DNA of 64,000 nucleotides from Planctomycetaceae bacterium (lineage in GTDB: Bacteria; Planctomycetota; Planctomycetia; Pirellulales; Pirellulaceae): NCBI GenBank assembly GCA_002709045.1, contig PAPJ01000012.1, forward strand, positions 248,001-312,000, written 5' to 3'. Made by a program: the position numbers and the translations under genes. How positions within the stretch are numbered: the stretch's first letter is position 1; every line of letters begins with the position of its first letter. Below, in pieces: positions 1 through 8,562 of the stretch. Below the pieces are notes generated by a model. It saw nothing but the letters and a program-made list of their open reading frames with translations. It ran no database searches and was not told where the DNA came from.

Positions 1-422
1 TAGAGATGCTGCAGGTTGTCCTGACAAGCCAGCTTACCCGCCACGAATCGACTGTTGTATAGAGCCGGTGACACTAACATAGCCATACATAAGAGCACAA
101 CACTAAGAACCAGAACGTCGGTCATCCGCCAGCGGGCATTTGACCCCGATATTCGCTCTGCAGATGCTATTGGCGACAGGGCATTCAGGCTGGCAGACTG
201 TACTTTGTGAGAATCCACCTGTTCAAAAACATAATCCAGCGTGGAATCCGCCAATCCTGCCGGTGGTTCACAGTAACGGTACGACTCTAAGGGACTCAAT
301 GCATTACGGATCAATTTCAACTGCTGTTGAAGTTCTTCATCGACATCCAGCGCCTGTTCTATTTGAGCCTGCTCTTCTGCATCAACAGCGCCCATTACAA
401 ATCCAATTAAATCAAAATCCAT
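1..422 (-). CDS. Anti-sigma-factor-like membrane protein (3' part beyond left edge)
   Basis: An open frame starts at an ATG at 422 on the minus strand and runs off the left edge without a stop, giving about 140 visible residues. The N-terminal half is short, acidic and helical (FVMGAVDAEEQAQIEQAL), resembling the start of anti-sigma factors; no zinc-binding HxxxCxxC motif is visible. Around residues 110-130 there is one hydrophobic membrane segment (VLVLSVVLLCMAMLVSPALY), after which the chain would lie outside the cytoplasm. It follows an ECF sigma factor gene by 66 bases on the same strand, the usual arrangement for a sigma/anti-sigma pair. Inferred role: sequesters that sigma factor at the membrane. 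The missing C-terminus prevents a firm family call. This frame is real rather than the opposite-strand frame at 140-484, which has no recognisable domain. Confidence 0.7.
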   Translation of the reverse strand, partial: MDFDLIGFVMGAVDAEEQAQIEQALDVDEELQQQLKLIRNALSPLESYRYCEPPAGLADSTLDYVFEQVDSHKVQSASLNALSPIASAERISGSNARWRMTDVLVLSVVLLCMAMLVSPALYNSRFVAGKLACQDNLQHL

Positions 423-488
423 TGCCACTACTTCTATACGAATTATCTATTTATTGTTTCAAAGCAAACCACTTAAATGCCTGAGTAA

Positions 489-1124
489 TTAGGATTCGCT
501 TTCTTCCTGGTGAGCGCGTTGCCACACTTCATGAAGCTTCATTACCGCTGCATGGAGCCGGCTCTTAACTGTTCCAACAGGAATCTCCAAAACATCTGCT
601 GCTTCACGATATTTCATACCCTGATAATAAATCAGGTTAATAACACTCCGCATCTCCTCAGACAACTCACCAATGGCCTGCTGCACCCACTGCCCACGTT
701 CCAGCTGAGCGACATGATCCAATGGATCACCCTCCCTGCCTTCCAGTAGATTAACCAAAGAACCGATATCAACGGAATCATCAGATTTAGTCGTGCGATC
801 CAGACTGGCCATGCGATGTCGCTTGTTTCGTCGCTGGAAATCAATCGCCTGATTCGTCGCGACTGTATAAAGCCAGGGACGAAAACGACGGCCTTCATCA
901 AACTGTTCACATTTCAAATGAACCTGAAGAAACGTCGATTGAAACACATCTTCTGCCATCTCAGCATTGCCCATGTACCTACGCAAATAACTGTAGAGTT
1001 CCCGCTCATAACGACGAACGAGTTGCGCAAAAAGACCCCTGTCTCCATTCTTTTTATAGATGGAGAGTATCTCTTCGTCAGAGTATTCGTTACCCGTCAT
1101 GGGCATCACCGGTATCTCATGCAT
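489..1124 (-). CDS. ECF-type RNA polymerase sigma factor
   Basis: The 211-residue protein has sigma-70 region 2 at about residues 28-95 (YSYLRRYMGNAEMAEDVFQ, then FRPWLYTVATNQAIDFQRR) and region 4 at about 145-200 with a helix-turn-helix (YREAADVLEIPVGTVKSRLH). There is no region 1.1 or 3, so it belongs to the extracytoplasmic-function group. It would direct RNA polymerase to a small set of promoters, probably released by the anti-sigma-like membrane protein encoded just downstream. The start at 1124 gives a somewhat long N-terminus; the ATG codons at residues 7 and 9 are alternatives. The regulated genes cannot be told from the window. Confidence 0.93.
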   Translation of the reverse strand: MHEIPVMPMTGNEYSDEEILSIYKKNGDRGLFAQLVRRYERELYSYLRRYMGNAEMAEDVFQSTFLQVHLKCEQFDEGRRFRPWLYTVATNQAIDFQRRNKRHRMASLDRTTKSDDSVDIGSLVNLLEGREGDPLDHVAQLERGQWVQQAIGELSEEMRSVINLIYYQGMKYREAADVLEIPVGTVKSRLHAAVMKLHEVWQRAHQEESES

Positions 1125-1273
1125 GAATCTGTATAGATATACGCATCATACCGCCGAAGGTTCAGAATCTGAGTAAAAAAATCTATAAGCTAAAGAGTGT
1201 GTTCTCAGGGTACTGTAAAACAGCTGAATACCGTTATAAATCGAGAGGCTGACGAGCAGAACAAGCCGGACTA

Positions 1274-1765
1274 TTAAGAAGACACTTTCTTATATAGCTC
1301 AAAACTATAATCATAATCATTCTTTTCGTCAGCTACATGATGTTCTGTGGTAAGGAGTTGCCAGTCGGCCCATCGAACCTCAGGAAACCGTGTATCACCT
1401 TCCACCTCGGTATGAACTCGTGTGATGTATAACTTCTCGGCAAAAGGCAGCATCATTTCATAAATCTGTCCACCACCAATAATAAACCACTCGCTATCGC
1501 GAGCTACCGCAGTCTGAGCTTCTGCGAGCGAATTTACAACTACAGCTCCCTCGACCTGATAGTTTTCCTGTCGAGTAATAATCACCGTTGTTCTTCCAGG
1601 CAGTAATCGTCCTATCGATTCATAGGTTTTACGCCCCATCACAATATAGTGGCCCATCGTGAGAGATTTAAAGCGTTTCAAATCGGCCGAGATGTGCCAT
1701 GGTAAATCCCCATCACGACCGATCATACTGTTCTCGGCCATCGCTACAATGATCGAAACGGTCAT
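1274..1765 (-). CDS. folA: Dihydrofolate reductase
   Basis: At 163 residues it has the family's usual size. It reduces dihydrofolate to tetrahydrofolate with NADPH in the cytoplasm. Visible hallmarks are the N-terminal strand and Met20-type loop (VAMAENSMIGRDGDLPWH), the catalytic acidic residue at Asp28 in the ADLKRFK helix (equivalent to Asp27 of E. coli), the NADPH-binding VMGRKTYESIG segment and the GGGQIYE motif near residue 98. It starts 2 bases after the thyA stop codon, so the two are surely co-transcribed; ThyA is the main producer of the dihydrofolate that this enzyme recycles. Confidence 0.97.
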   Translation of the reverse strand: MTVSIIVAMAENSMIGRDGDLPWHISADLKRFKSLTMGHYIVMGRKTYESIGRLLPGRTTVIITRQENYQVEGAVVVNSLAEAQTAVARDSEWFIIGGGQIYEMMLPFAEKLYITRVHTEVEGDTRFPEVRWADWQLLTTEHHVADEKNDYDYSFELYKKVSS

Positions 1766-1767
1766 AC

Positions 1768-2562
1768 TTAAATTGCCACCGTTGCTTTGATATGAGGATG
1801 TGGATCGTAGTCTACGAGTTCAAAATCTTCAAATTTAAAATCAAACAAACTATCGACTTCCGGGTTAATGATCATCCGTGGCAATTTCTTAGGTTCACGG
1901 GATAATTGTAATTCCGTCTGTTCCAGATGATTGCTGTACAGATGTGCGTCACCCAAAGTATGAACAAACTCGCCTGGCTTTAGCCCACAAACCTGAGCCA
2001 TCATCATACAAAGCAGAGAGTAGGAAGCGATGTTAAAAGGAACGCCGAGAAATACGTCGGCGCTACGCTGGTACAACTGGCAGGACAATTTGCCATCGGC
2101 AACATAAAACTGGAATAACAGATGACATGGAGGCAGAGCCATCTTTGCTATATCACCCACATTCCACGCACTTACGATAAGGCGGCGCGAGTCAGGGCTG
2201 GTTTTTATCTGTTCGATCAACTCAGTTATCTGATCAATGATACGACCATCAGCAGATTCCCACTTACGCCACTGATGTCCGTAAACTGGCCCCAGATTCC
2301 CCTGCTCGTCTGCCCACTCATCCCAGATGGTGACTTTGTTTTCGTGCAGGTATTTGATATTAGTATCACCGGTTAGAAACCAAAGTAACTCATGAATGAT
2401 TGAACGCAAATGAAGTTTCTTTGTCGTTAATAACGGAAATGACTCGGACAAATCAAATCTCATCTGATGTCCAAAAACACTCTTCGTTCCAGTGCCGGTG
2501 CGGTCTGTCTTTTCCGCCCCTTCATCAAGAATACGACGCATTAAATCTAAATACTGCTGCAT
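1768..2562 (-). CDS. thyA: Thymidylate synthase
   Basis: The 264-residue protein is the same length as E. coli ThyA and matches it almost throughout. It methylates dUMP to dTMP using methylene-tetrahydrofolate, which it oxidises to dihydrofolate. The nucleophilic cysteine lies in [11 protein letters not shown] (Cys146 by alignment), the phosphate-binding arginines in [11 protein letters not shown], and the dUMP-binding segment in [16 protein letters not shown]; the C-terminus KATVAI is intact. It is the first gene of a thyA-folA pair on the minus strand. No flavin-dependent ThyX is visible nearby. Confidence 0.98.
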   Translation of the reverse strand: MQQYLDLMRRILDEGAEKTDRTGTGTKSVFGHQMRFDLSESFPLLTTKKLHLRSIIHELLWFLTGDTNIKYLHENKVTIWDEWADEQGNLGPVYGHQWRKWESADGRIIDQITELIEQIKTSPDSRRLIVSAWNVGDIAKMALPPCHLLFQFYVADGKLSCQLYQRSADVFLGVPFNIASYSLLCMMMAQVCGLKPGEFVHTLGDAHLYSNHLEQTELQLSREPKKLPRMIINPEVDSLFDFKFEDFELVDYDPHPHIKATVAI

Positions 2563-2695
2563 CGCCGGTCATCCATCCTGTAAGCTGGCAAATCCCTTTA
2601 ATTGTTTATCACGAACTGCTAAGCCAGCCATGACTTTCATGACGTGTAGTGTACCACGAATTGCTCTATTTTTTAGCTACTTGAAGTTGCTAGTT

Positions 2696-3373
2696 TCAGC
2701 ACTTTTCGACTGTAGGAATATAAGCTAGCCAGGTCCAGTGGCGGTCACTAGTTGCCTGAACGGTATCGGCTTCAAAGCCAAGGCTCACCACCATATCACA
2801 AATCTCGTCAAGACTCAGGGCTGCTCTCAGCGAATCATCGAACATTTGCTTCTGATGCTCATTTTCTTCGCCGGCGTACATTTCCACAAGTTGAGAGACC
2901 TCTTCCAGAGACGCCGGTCTCATCAAATCGCGGAAAAACAGCAGGCCTCCGGGTCGAGTGACTCGTATTGACTCCTGTAACACAGCCAACGGCTCAGCAA
3001 TATGATGGATGATACTATTGGACATGACGCTGTCAAACATATCTGTCTCAAACTCCATATTCTTCGCATCGATTTGCTGCAGAAAAATTCGCTGCGTAAA
3101 ACCTTCAACTTCAATATTAAAGCGAGCAAGATCAAGCATATGAACCGCCATATCAATAGCGATCACTCTACAGCGGTCATTGTGCCGACAAAGCTCAACA
3201 GGAATCTGGGCCGTTCCCGTTCCAACATCTAAGATATCCAATCCAACATCTCCAGCCTTCAGGAAATCCTGCACAAAGAGAGTGTTTACCGCATGGTGCC
3301 CCATACTGTCGTAGTCCCGTGCCTCTTCATAGCTGTCCATCACTTCAGGCTCAAGCACTCGTTCTAATACCAT
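2696..3373 (-). CDS. Class I SAM-dependent methyltransferase
   Basis: The 225-residue protein has the Rossmann-type SAM-binding motif I (ILDVGTGTAQIPVEL, about residues 49-63), an acidic residue ending strand 2 (VIAIDMA) and a post-motif SNSIIHHIAEP, all typical of UbiE-like methyltransferases. A good ribosome site (GGAGAGG) precedes the ATG at 3373. Its start lies 13 bases after the stop of epmB, so it is probably co-transcribed with that gene. The substrate cannot be read from sequence; a role in the EF-P pathway is possible only by location. A quinone or small-molecule methyltransferase is equally plausible. Confidence 0.85.
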   Translation of the reverse strand: MVLERVLEPEVMDSYEEARDYDSMGHHAVNTLFVQDFLKAGDVGLDILDVGTGTAQIPVELCRHNDRCRVIAIDMAVHMLDLARFNIEVEGFTQRIFLQQIDAKNMEFETDMFDSVMSNSIIHHIAEPLAVLQESIRVTRPGGLLFFRDLMRPASLEEVSQLVEMYAGEENEHQKQMFDDSLRAALSLDEICDMVVSLGFEADTVQATSDRHWTWLAYIPTVEKC

Positions 3374-3386
3374 CCTCTCCAGATCC

Positions 3387-4409
3387 TTATGCTAATACTG
3401 TTTTTGATTGTTCACCGGCGATCTCTTTGACATACCGAGGAATGGCATAGCCGGGCAAACGTTTTCTGATTGCTGCGATTAATTCTTTTCCACGTTCGAC
3501 AGATACATGGAAGTGGGCCGCCCCGGCTACCTCGTCAAGCTGATGCAAATAGTAGGGTGTGATCTGCGCATCGATCAAACGTTTACACAGGTTATAGAGA
3601 GCAGTTTCACTATCATTAATATTTCGCAGCAATACTGCCTGATTCAAAACAGGAATACCAATCTGCTGTACCTTCGAGAGCCCCGTAAGCACTTCACCAT
3701 CCAGCTCATTGGCATGGTTTGAATGGATCACAAACCAAATCTTCAAACGCGTCGATTTTAACTGAGCGATCAATGCCGTTGTGATCCGGGAGGCAATGAT
3801 TACGGGTGTTCGAGTATGAAAACGAACATGTTTTATATGTGGTATATCCGCCAGTTCACTCAATAACCGGCCAATAGCCCGGTCAGACAGAATCAAAGGG
3901 TCACCACCACTGAGGATCACTTCTTCAATTTTCGGATCCCGGGAAATTATATCCAGTGAGTTTCGCCATTGTTCAAGACCCGTCGGGCTTTCCGAATAAG
4001 GATAGTGTCGACGAAAACAATACCGACAATGCACTGCACATGCACCGGAAGTGATCAGCAATGCTCGAGACGAGTACTTTTGTAGCACGCCTGCGGCAAG
4101 AACAGCATCATTTTCTCCATTGGGATCTCTGGCATAACCGTCGGTTGTGACGGACTCTTTGGCCTGGGCCACAACTTGCAGTAATAAGGGATCGGCAGGA
4201 TCGCCGGTTTTCATCCGGGCGGCAAAGGATCGCGGTACAAAGACAGGAAAATCATTCTCCTCAGCATCAATCGTGTGAGGTGAAATCTTCAAATACACGC
4301 ATAGTTCGTGGGAAGACCGAATAGCCTGTTTCATCTCGTAATGCCATGAATTCTCCGCGTTTGAAGCAGATCGGTCAGCCTGTTTGGTCTGTGATAAGTG
4401 AGACGTCAT
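3387..4409 (-). CDS. epmB: EF-P (R)-beta-lysylation protein EpmB, a lysine 2,3-aminomutase-like radical SAM enzyme
   Basis: EpmB converts L-alpha-lysine to (R)-beta-lysine, which EpmA then attaches to elongation factor P. The about 340-residue protein matches the E. coli enzyme along its length: VPRSFAARM near the N-terminus, the radical SAM cluster motif CxxxCxxC in CAVHCRYCFRRHYPY, the SAM-binding SGGDPL, PYYLHQLDEVAGAAHF, and a C-terminal GEQSKT. It lacks the extra regions of true catabolic lysine 2,3-aminomutases. The ATG at 4409 is preferred; a GTG at 4424 would add five residues and neither has a clear ribosome site. It is divergent from efp, the arrangement also known in enterobacteria. 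Confidence 0.93.
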   Translation of the reverse strand: MTSHLSQTKQADRSASNAENSWHYEMKQAIRSSHELCVYLKISPHTIDAEENDFPVFVPRSFAARMKTGDPADPLLLQVVAQAKESVTTDGYARDPNGENDAVLAAGVLQKYSSRALLITSGACAVHCRYCFRRHYPYSESPTGLEQWRNSLDIISRDPKIEEVILSGGDPLILSDRAIGRLLSELADIPHIKHVRFHTRTPVIIASRITTALIAQLKSTRLKIWFVIHSNHANELDGEVLTGLSKVQQIGIPVLNQAVLLRNINDSETALYNLCKRLIDAQITPYYLHQLDEVAGAAHFHVSVERGKELIAAIRKRLPGYAIPRYVKEIAGEQSKTVLA

Positions 4410-4504
4410 GGTTATAGTAAACACTTAATGGCGTTGGATTGAATCATTCGATTGTACCAGCCCAAAAGTATCTCAACGGACAATCAACAAGGAAAAAATC
4501 GGCC

Positions 4505-5077
4505 GTGGCAAGCTATAAAACTAACGATTTTCGCAAAGGTCTTCGTGTCGAAATCGATAATGAGCCTTACCTAATGATCGAGATGAATTTCGTCAAACCA
4601 GGCAAAGGAAACGCGCTTTATAAATGCAAACTGCGGAACCTGATTCGTGGAACGGTCCTTGATCGTACTTACAAAGGCGGAGATTCTCTGGAAGCTGCTG
4701 ATGTTGAAGAAATCGATTGCCAGTTTCTCTACCGTCAGACAGATACCTTCTATTTCATGAATAATACGGACTTCGACCAATATGAATTGTCCGAAGATCA
4801 GGTTGGTGACTATTGGAAATATCTCAAGGAAGGTATGAAATGTCACGCTGTTCTTTGGAATGGTAATCCCATCACGATTACTCCGCCAAATCATGTAGAA
4901 TTGACGGTTGAATTCTGCGAACCCGGCGCTAAAGGCGACACAGCAACCAATGTGACCAAACCGGTTAAAGTTGAAACGGGTGCTGAGATCATTTGCCCAG
5001 CCTTCATCGAAATGGGCAATATCATCAAAGTAGATACTCGCACCGGCGACTACGTGGAACGTGCGAGCGTTAAATAG
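4505..5077 (+). CDS. efp: Elongation factor P
   Basis: EF-P binds ribosomes stalled on polyproline stretches and stimulates peptide-bond formation. With a GTG start at 4505, preceded at 11 bases by AAGGA (4489-4493), the protein has 190 residues, as expected for the family. An upstream ATG at 4439 would add 22 residues with no family counterpart. With the GTG start the modified loop reads FVKPGKGNA and its lysine is residue 34, exactly the site beta-lysylated in E. coli. The three beta-barrel domains are complete, ending DTRTGDYVERASVK. It is followed 21 bases later by the epmA-like gene and faces epmB, so substrate and both modifying enzymes are encoded together. Confidence 0.96.
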   Translation: MASYKTNDFRKGLRVEIDNEPYLMIEMNFVKPGKGNALYKCKLRNLIRGTVLDRTYKGGDSLEAADVEEIDCQFLYRQTDTFYFMNNTDFDQYELSEDQVGDYWKYLKEGMKCHAVLWNGNPITITPPNHVELTVEFCEPGAKGDTATNVTKPVKVETGAEIICPAFIEMGNIIKVDTRTGDYVERASVK

Positions 5078-5098
5078 TCGTTAAACGAGGTCTGAATT

Positions 5099-6376
5099 AT
5101 GGCCTATCTAATCATCACTAATGGACTCGATCAAGGACAGCTCTTTGAGTTGTCTGGCGGGGAAAATATTATTGGACGTGATGAAGGTGCTGATATTCAA
5201 CTTTGTCTGAATGCAGTCAGCCGGAGACATGCAATCCTGAAAGTATGTGCCGAAACTGTTTCTATACAGGATCTAGAAAGTGCCAACGGTACCTTACTGA
5301 ATAATAATCTCCTGAAAAAGGAAGCGGTATTACAGGATGGTGACCTGATCAAAATTGCCGATATGGAATTCAAGTTTTGTAAGGGCTTGTTATCAGCCCA
5401 CAGTCAGGTCGATACGATACGCCTAAATGACTTTAGATCAACTGCTGCTGTCGAAACATTACTGGCCCGCAGTGATCTCCTAAAACAACTACGGCAATTT
5501 TTCTACGATGCAGAATTTGATGAAGTTGAAACACCAATGCTTTCAGCAGACACCGTCGTAGATCGGTATTTATATCCGATCGGTGTAGAAGTCGCCGGAC
5601 AACAGTATTGGTTACAAACATCTCCTGAGTTTGGGATGAAGCGGTTAATTGCCTCCGGCATGAACTCAATCTTTCAGATTTGCCATGCCTTTCGTGATGA
5701 AGAAAAAGGTCCGCTACATAATCTAGAATTTACAATGGTCGAGTGGTATCGCGTTGGAGACACAACTGAAGAGGCGATACAATTTCTGGGAGAACTTGCC
5801 ACATCGCTATTGCCTTATTACAGTTTTGAAACCATTTCCTATCAGGATGCATTTCTAACAATACTAGAATTTGATCCTCTAAAAGTCACTGAAAAAGAAC
5901 TCATTCACGTGATCGCCTCGCTCGATTTTGAAGCTCCGCAAAATTGGCGTGCCCTAGGCAAAGATGACTGGCTTAACTTATTACTAACTGAATTTATTCA
6001 ACCTCGACTTGGCAAGCAGCAGCCCTGTATTCTCTATGACTATCCCGTCAGCCAATCCGCGCTAGCTCGAATTCATCCGGAAAATCCTTTGGTGGCCGAA
6101 CGATTTGAACTATTCATTGATGGTATCGAAATAGCTAACGGGTACCACGAATTACTGGATGCCGGAGAATTACATCAGCGTAATTTGAAGACCAATGCCT
6201 TGCGTCAATTGGATGACAGGCCGGAGTTGCCGATTGATAGCTATTTAGCTCATGCGATGGAGCATGGTCTACCTGACTGTTGTGGAGTCGCTTTGGGGTT
6301 CGACCGTCTGGCCATGCTCGCTCTCGGAAAAGCCTCTATCTTTGAGGTTCTCCCGTTCCCGTTCCCACGCGCTTAG
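5099..6376 (+). CDS. epmA: FHA domain fused to EF-P lysyltransferase EpmA (GenX/PoxA)
   Basis: Residues 1-95 form a forkhead-associated domain with all key phosphothreonine-binding signatures: Gly26-Arg27, Ser41-Arg42-x-His44 and Asn63-Gly64-Thr65. After a short linker, residues about 112-425 match EpmA, a truncated class II lysyl-tRNA synthetase lacking the anticodon-binding domain: ETPMLSADTVVD, SPEFGMKRL, motif 2 FRDEEKGPLHNLEFTMVEWYR region, IEIANGYHEL, and motif 3 GVALGFDRLAML. EpmA activates beta-lysine with ATP and transfers it to Lys34 of EF-P. It follows efp by 21 bases, almost certainly in one operon. The usual EpmA is about 325 residues; the extra length is exactly the FHA module. 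Its stop codon overlaps that of the convergent phosphoesterase gene. FHA-EpmA coupling to protein kinases is inference. Confidence 0.93.
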   Translation: MAYLIITNGLDQGQLFELSGGENIIGRDEGADIQLCLNAVSRRHAILKVCAETVSIQDLESANGTLLNNNLLKKEAVLQDGDLIKIADMEFKFCKGLLSAHSQVDTIRLNDFRSTAAVETLLARSDLLKQLRQFFYDAEFDEVETPMLSADTVVDRYLYPIGVEVAGQQYWLQTSPEFGMKRLIASGMNSIFQICHAFRDEEKGPLHNLEFTMVEWYRVGDTTEEAIQFLGELATSLLPYYSFETISYQDAFLTILEFDPLKVTEKELIHVIASLDFEAPQNWRALGKDDWLNLLLTEFIQPRLGKQQPCILYDYPVSQSALARIHPENPLVAERFELFIDGIEIANGYHELLDAGELHQRNLKTNALRQLDDRPELPIDSYLAHAMEHGLPDCCGVALGFDRLAMLALGKASIFEVLPFPFPRA

Positions 6377-7170
6377 AGTTCCAAAATTTTACTTAGACGT
6401 GGTTTCTCATACTCTGCACCATAGGTATAGATTGTGATATTCGGTGCCGGATGACAAACTCCAGAGCTATGCGTGTGGCCGCAGAAGACTGATAGATTTG
6501 ATGGATATTTTGCAGCGATTTCTAGAATTGTATCGCCGACGGCCTTACAGGTAAAATGTGGTGCCCACTCATCATTCGCTATGTTACCTTCGTACCAACA
6601 AGCTTCTCTCAGTGGGGGGACGTGCGTCAAAAGGTAAACCTCTTCATACTTTTCCATTGCCTCAGGAAGCGTATTCTCTAAATGCCTTGCTGCCTGATCA
6701 CCCTGTGCTTTCATATGTTCCCATCGCTCGAGCTTGCCATATCCTGATAACTCTTCAATGTGCCGATAGTCATGCATCATTACCATGCTGGTCTCATAAT
6801 CTCCAATTCGACCATCGGCCCAGCCGTCATGGCCTACTACCCCGATCTTGGGAGTCACTTCCCGGACTCGACAATGGCTTAGATAAACAGCTTCTTCATA
6901 TTGCTTACATAACTGGTCGGCCATCGCACGAACACCACTGATACTGCCAAAGTAAAAGTCATGATTGCCAAGAACAAAATAAACTCTTGTTTCGACCGAA
7001 ATAATTAGCTCGGAAAGCAGCGTCTCTATATTATCTGCTTCACCAATATCACCGCCGAGCCAGAGTTGATCTAGCTTCGCCGAACGAACTTCATTGTAAA
7101 AGCCCTGTCGAGTGCTTTCATCGCAAACACTGAGGTGAATATCCGTTGCCCAGCCAATTCTAGTCATCAC
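6373..7170 (-). CDS. Calcineurin-like metallophosphoesterase
   Basis: The 265-residue protein shows the full dinuclear metal-binding set: DIHLS near residue 10, GGDIGE, GNHDFYFG, a histidine in THVPP and GHTHSSG near the C-terminus. Such enzymes hydrolyse phosphomono- or diesters; the substrate is not predictable. No signal peptide or membrane segment is seen, so it is probably cytoplasmic. It is the last gene of a five-gene minus-strand operon (12 bases after the ceramidase-like gene) and its stop codon overlaps by a few bases the stop of the convergent epmA gene, leaving no room for a conventional terminator between the two. Confidence 0.88.
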   Translation of the reverse strand: MMTRIGWATDIHLSVCDESTRQGFYNEVRSAKLDQLWLGGDIGEADNIETLLSELIISVETRVYFVLGNHDFYFGSISGVRAMADQLCKQYEEAVYLSHCRVREVTPKIGVVGHDGWADGRIGDYETSMVMMHDYRHIEELSGYGKLERWEHMKAQGDQAARHLENTLPEAMEKYEEVYLLTHVPPLREACWYEGNIANDEWAPHFTCKAVGDTILEIAAKYPSNLSVFCGHTHSSGVCHPAPNITIYTYGAEYEKPRLSKILEL

Positions 7171-7182
7171 GAGACCGATATG

Positions 7183-8550
7183 TTACTTGATGTTCATTTG
7201 ACGGTGTGTCTCGTTGAGAATCTGTGCCTCAAATTCCTCGCTCCATAACGCCGGGAACCCATAGTAAGTATTGGAAGTTCCGCCTTCATAACCGCCTTCA
7301 AGTAATACCCGGGTGGAGGGAATATAAGCCATCACATCATTCGAATAGCCGGCTATCCAGATATTAGATTTTTTCAGCCCGGCTTCTGGATGCTTCAGTT
7401 TCACAGCATAGTCAACAACAACTTCACCGCCAAGAAAGACCATACGAATATCACCCAAGTGCCATGTCTGAATCGGGTAAGGATAAAATCTAGGCAGGGA
7501 TTCCTTAGCACTCAATTGCTTCAACAGATGTTGAGCATAAGGCTTTTCGTATTGGTTGCCATTGGCCAGCAATTCATTTAGCTGTTCACGATTAATTGGT
7601 TGCTGAGTTTTACCTTTAATCTCCTTGTAGTGGGTCACAAGGTTGCCATCAACGGATGTCATCGTTCCTCGTAAAACACTGTCAACACTTCGGGCAACTC
7701 GCTGACCATAATGCTTTGCCAGATCAACCGTTCTTCGTGGTAATGGATTTTGATCTGCCCCGCATCCTGCCCAAAACATTGCATTTAAGCCGGGATACAT
7801 TTGCTCCAGTTCGATTTGCGCAAAGCCCGGGTAATCTCCTGACCATTTGGTAAAAGAGAGGACCGTGGAATGGCAGGCATATCCAAACACTACTGTTTTC
7901 AATTTATAATCAGCATCGCGCACAGCAAGTACCGGAACGTCATGATCATAAGGACCATTCAGCATTCCTTCGAGCCGTTTTTGCGGGACCTGTGATTCTG
8001 AATTATTGCGGCGATTAACGGCAACAGTGCACAACCCGCTACCGGATGTGAGATAAACCGGCTCCAGCTCTTTATAGGCCAGCCCGACAACATCCACTAA
8101 CATCCCTCGCAACTTTAGCGTGTACTCCAAGATTCGGTTTTGTTGTGCTTCATCCGCGCGCAGATAATGTAGCGGGACAAGATTATCGGCCAAAGCAGGC
8201 CCTGTATGAGTATGAGAAGTCGCAATAGCAAATTGTTGTCGTTCTAACCCGTGATTCTTCTTCAGTTGCTCAGCAACCCAACGGGTGGATTCGGCCCCGA
8301 TACCAATTAAATCCGCTGTAATCAACACAGCTTCTTTACCAGTAGTGTCTCGCAAGACCAATGCTTTAGCCCAAATATCGGTTAACTTGCCATCGGCCGG
8401 AACTGTTCGTCCACCATATCCGGACATCCACATAAACTGCTCCGGCGTTAATTTAATTCTTGCTGAACCGGCCTGCCAGGTCGGAGCAGCCAGCAGCGGC
8501 GAAGTAATCAATAGCATAAAAAACCATAATGTTGCCCGTCGCAAACTCAT
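7183..8550 (-). CDS. Exported neutral/alkaline ceramidase-like protein
   Basis: The 455-residue protein begins with a signal peptide (RRATLWFFMLLITSPLLAA) and continues with the neutral/alkaline non-lysosomal ceramidase N-terminal domain: SGYGGR, AKALVLRD, VLITADLIGIG, TSHTHTGP (zinc-ligand histidines) and FWAGCGADQNP. It lacks most of the C-terminal immunoglobulin-like domain of the 650-780 residue ceramidases, as is common for planctomycete members. Known family members cleave the amide bond of ceramides, but related bacterial proteins often have unknown substrates. It lies between a membrane glycosyltransferase and a phosphoesterase in one operon, which loosely suggests lipid or glycan turnover in the periplasm. 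Confidence 0.85.
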   Translation of the reverse strand: MSLRRATLWFFMLLITSPLLAAPTWQAGSARIKLTPEQFMWMSGYGGRTVPADGKLTDIWAKALVLRDTTGKEAVLITADLIGIGAESTRWVAEQLKKNHGLERQQFAIATSHTHTGPALADNLVPLHYLRADEAQQNRILEYTLKLRGMLVDVVGLAYKELEPVYLTSGSGLCTVAVNRRNNSESQVPQKRLEGMLNGPYDHDVPVLAVRDADYKLKTVVFGYACHSTVLSFTKWSGDYPGFAQIELEQMYPGLNAMFWAGCGADQNPLPRRTVDLAKHYGQRVARSVDSVLRGTMTSVDGNLVTHYKEIKGKTQQPINREQLNELLANGNQYEKPYAQHLLKQLSAKESLPRFYPYPIQTWHLGDIRMVFLGGEVVVDYAVKLKHPEAGLKKSNIWIAGYSNDVMAYIPSTRVLLEGGYEGGTSNTYYGFPALWSEEFEAQILNETHRQMNIK

Positions 8551-8562
8551 TAAATTAATCTC

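Noticed and set aside
140..484. Plus-strand open frame of 114 codons at the left end
   Set aside because: It overlaps the minus-strand anti-sigma-like frame (1-422), which has a membrane helix and sits next to a sigma factor. The plus frame has no domain.
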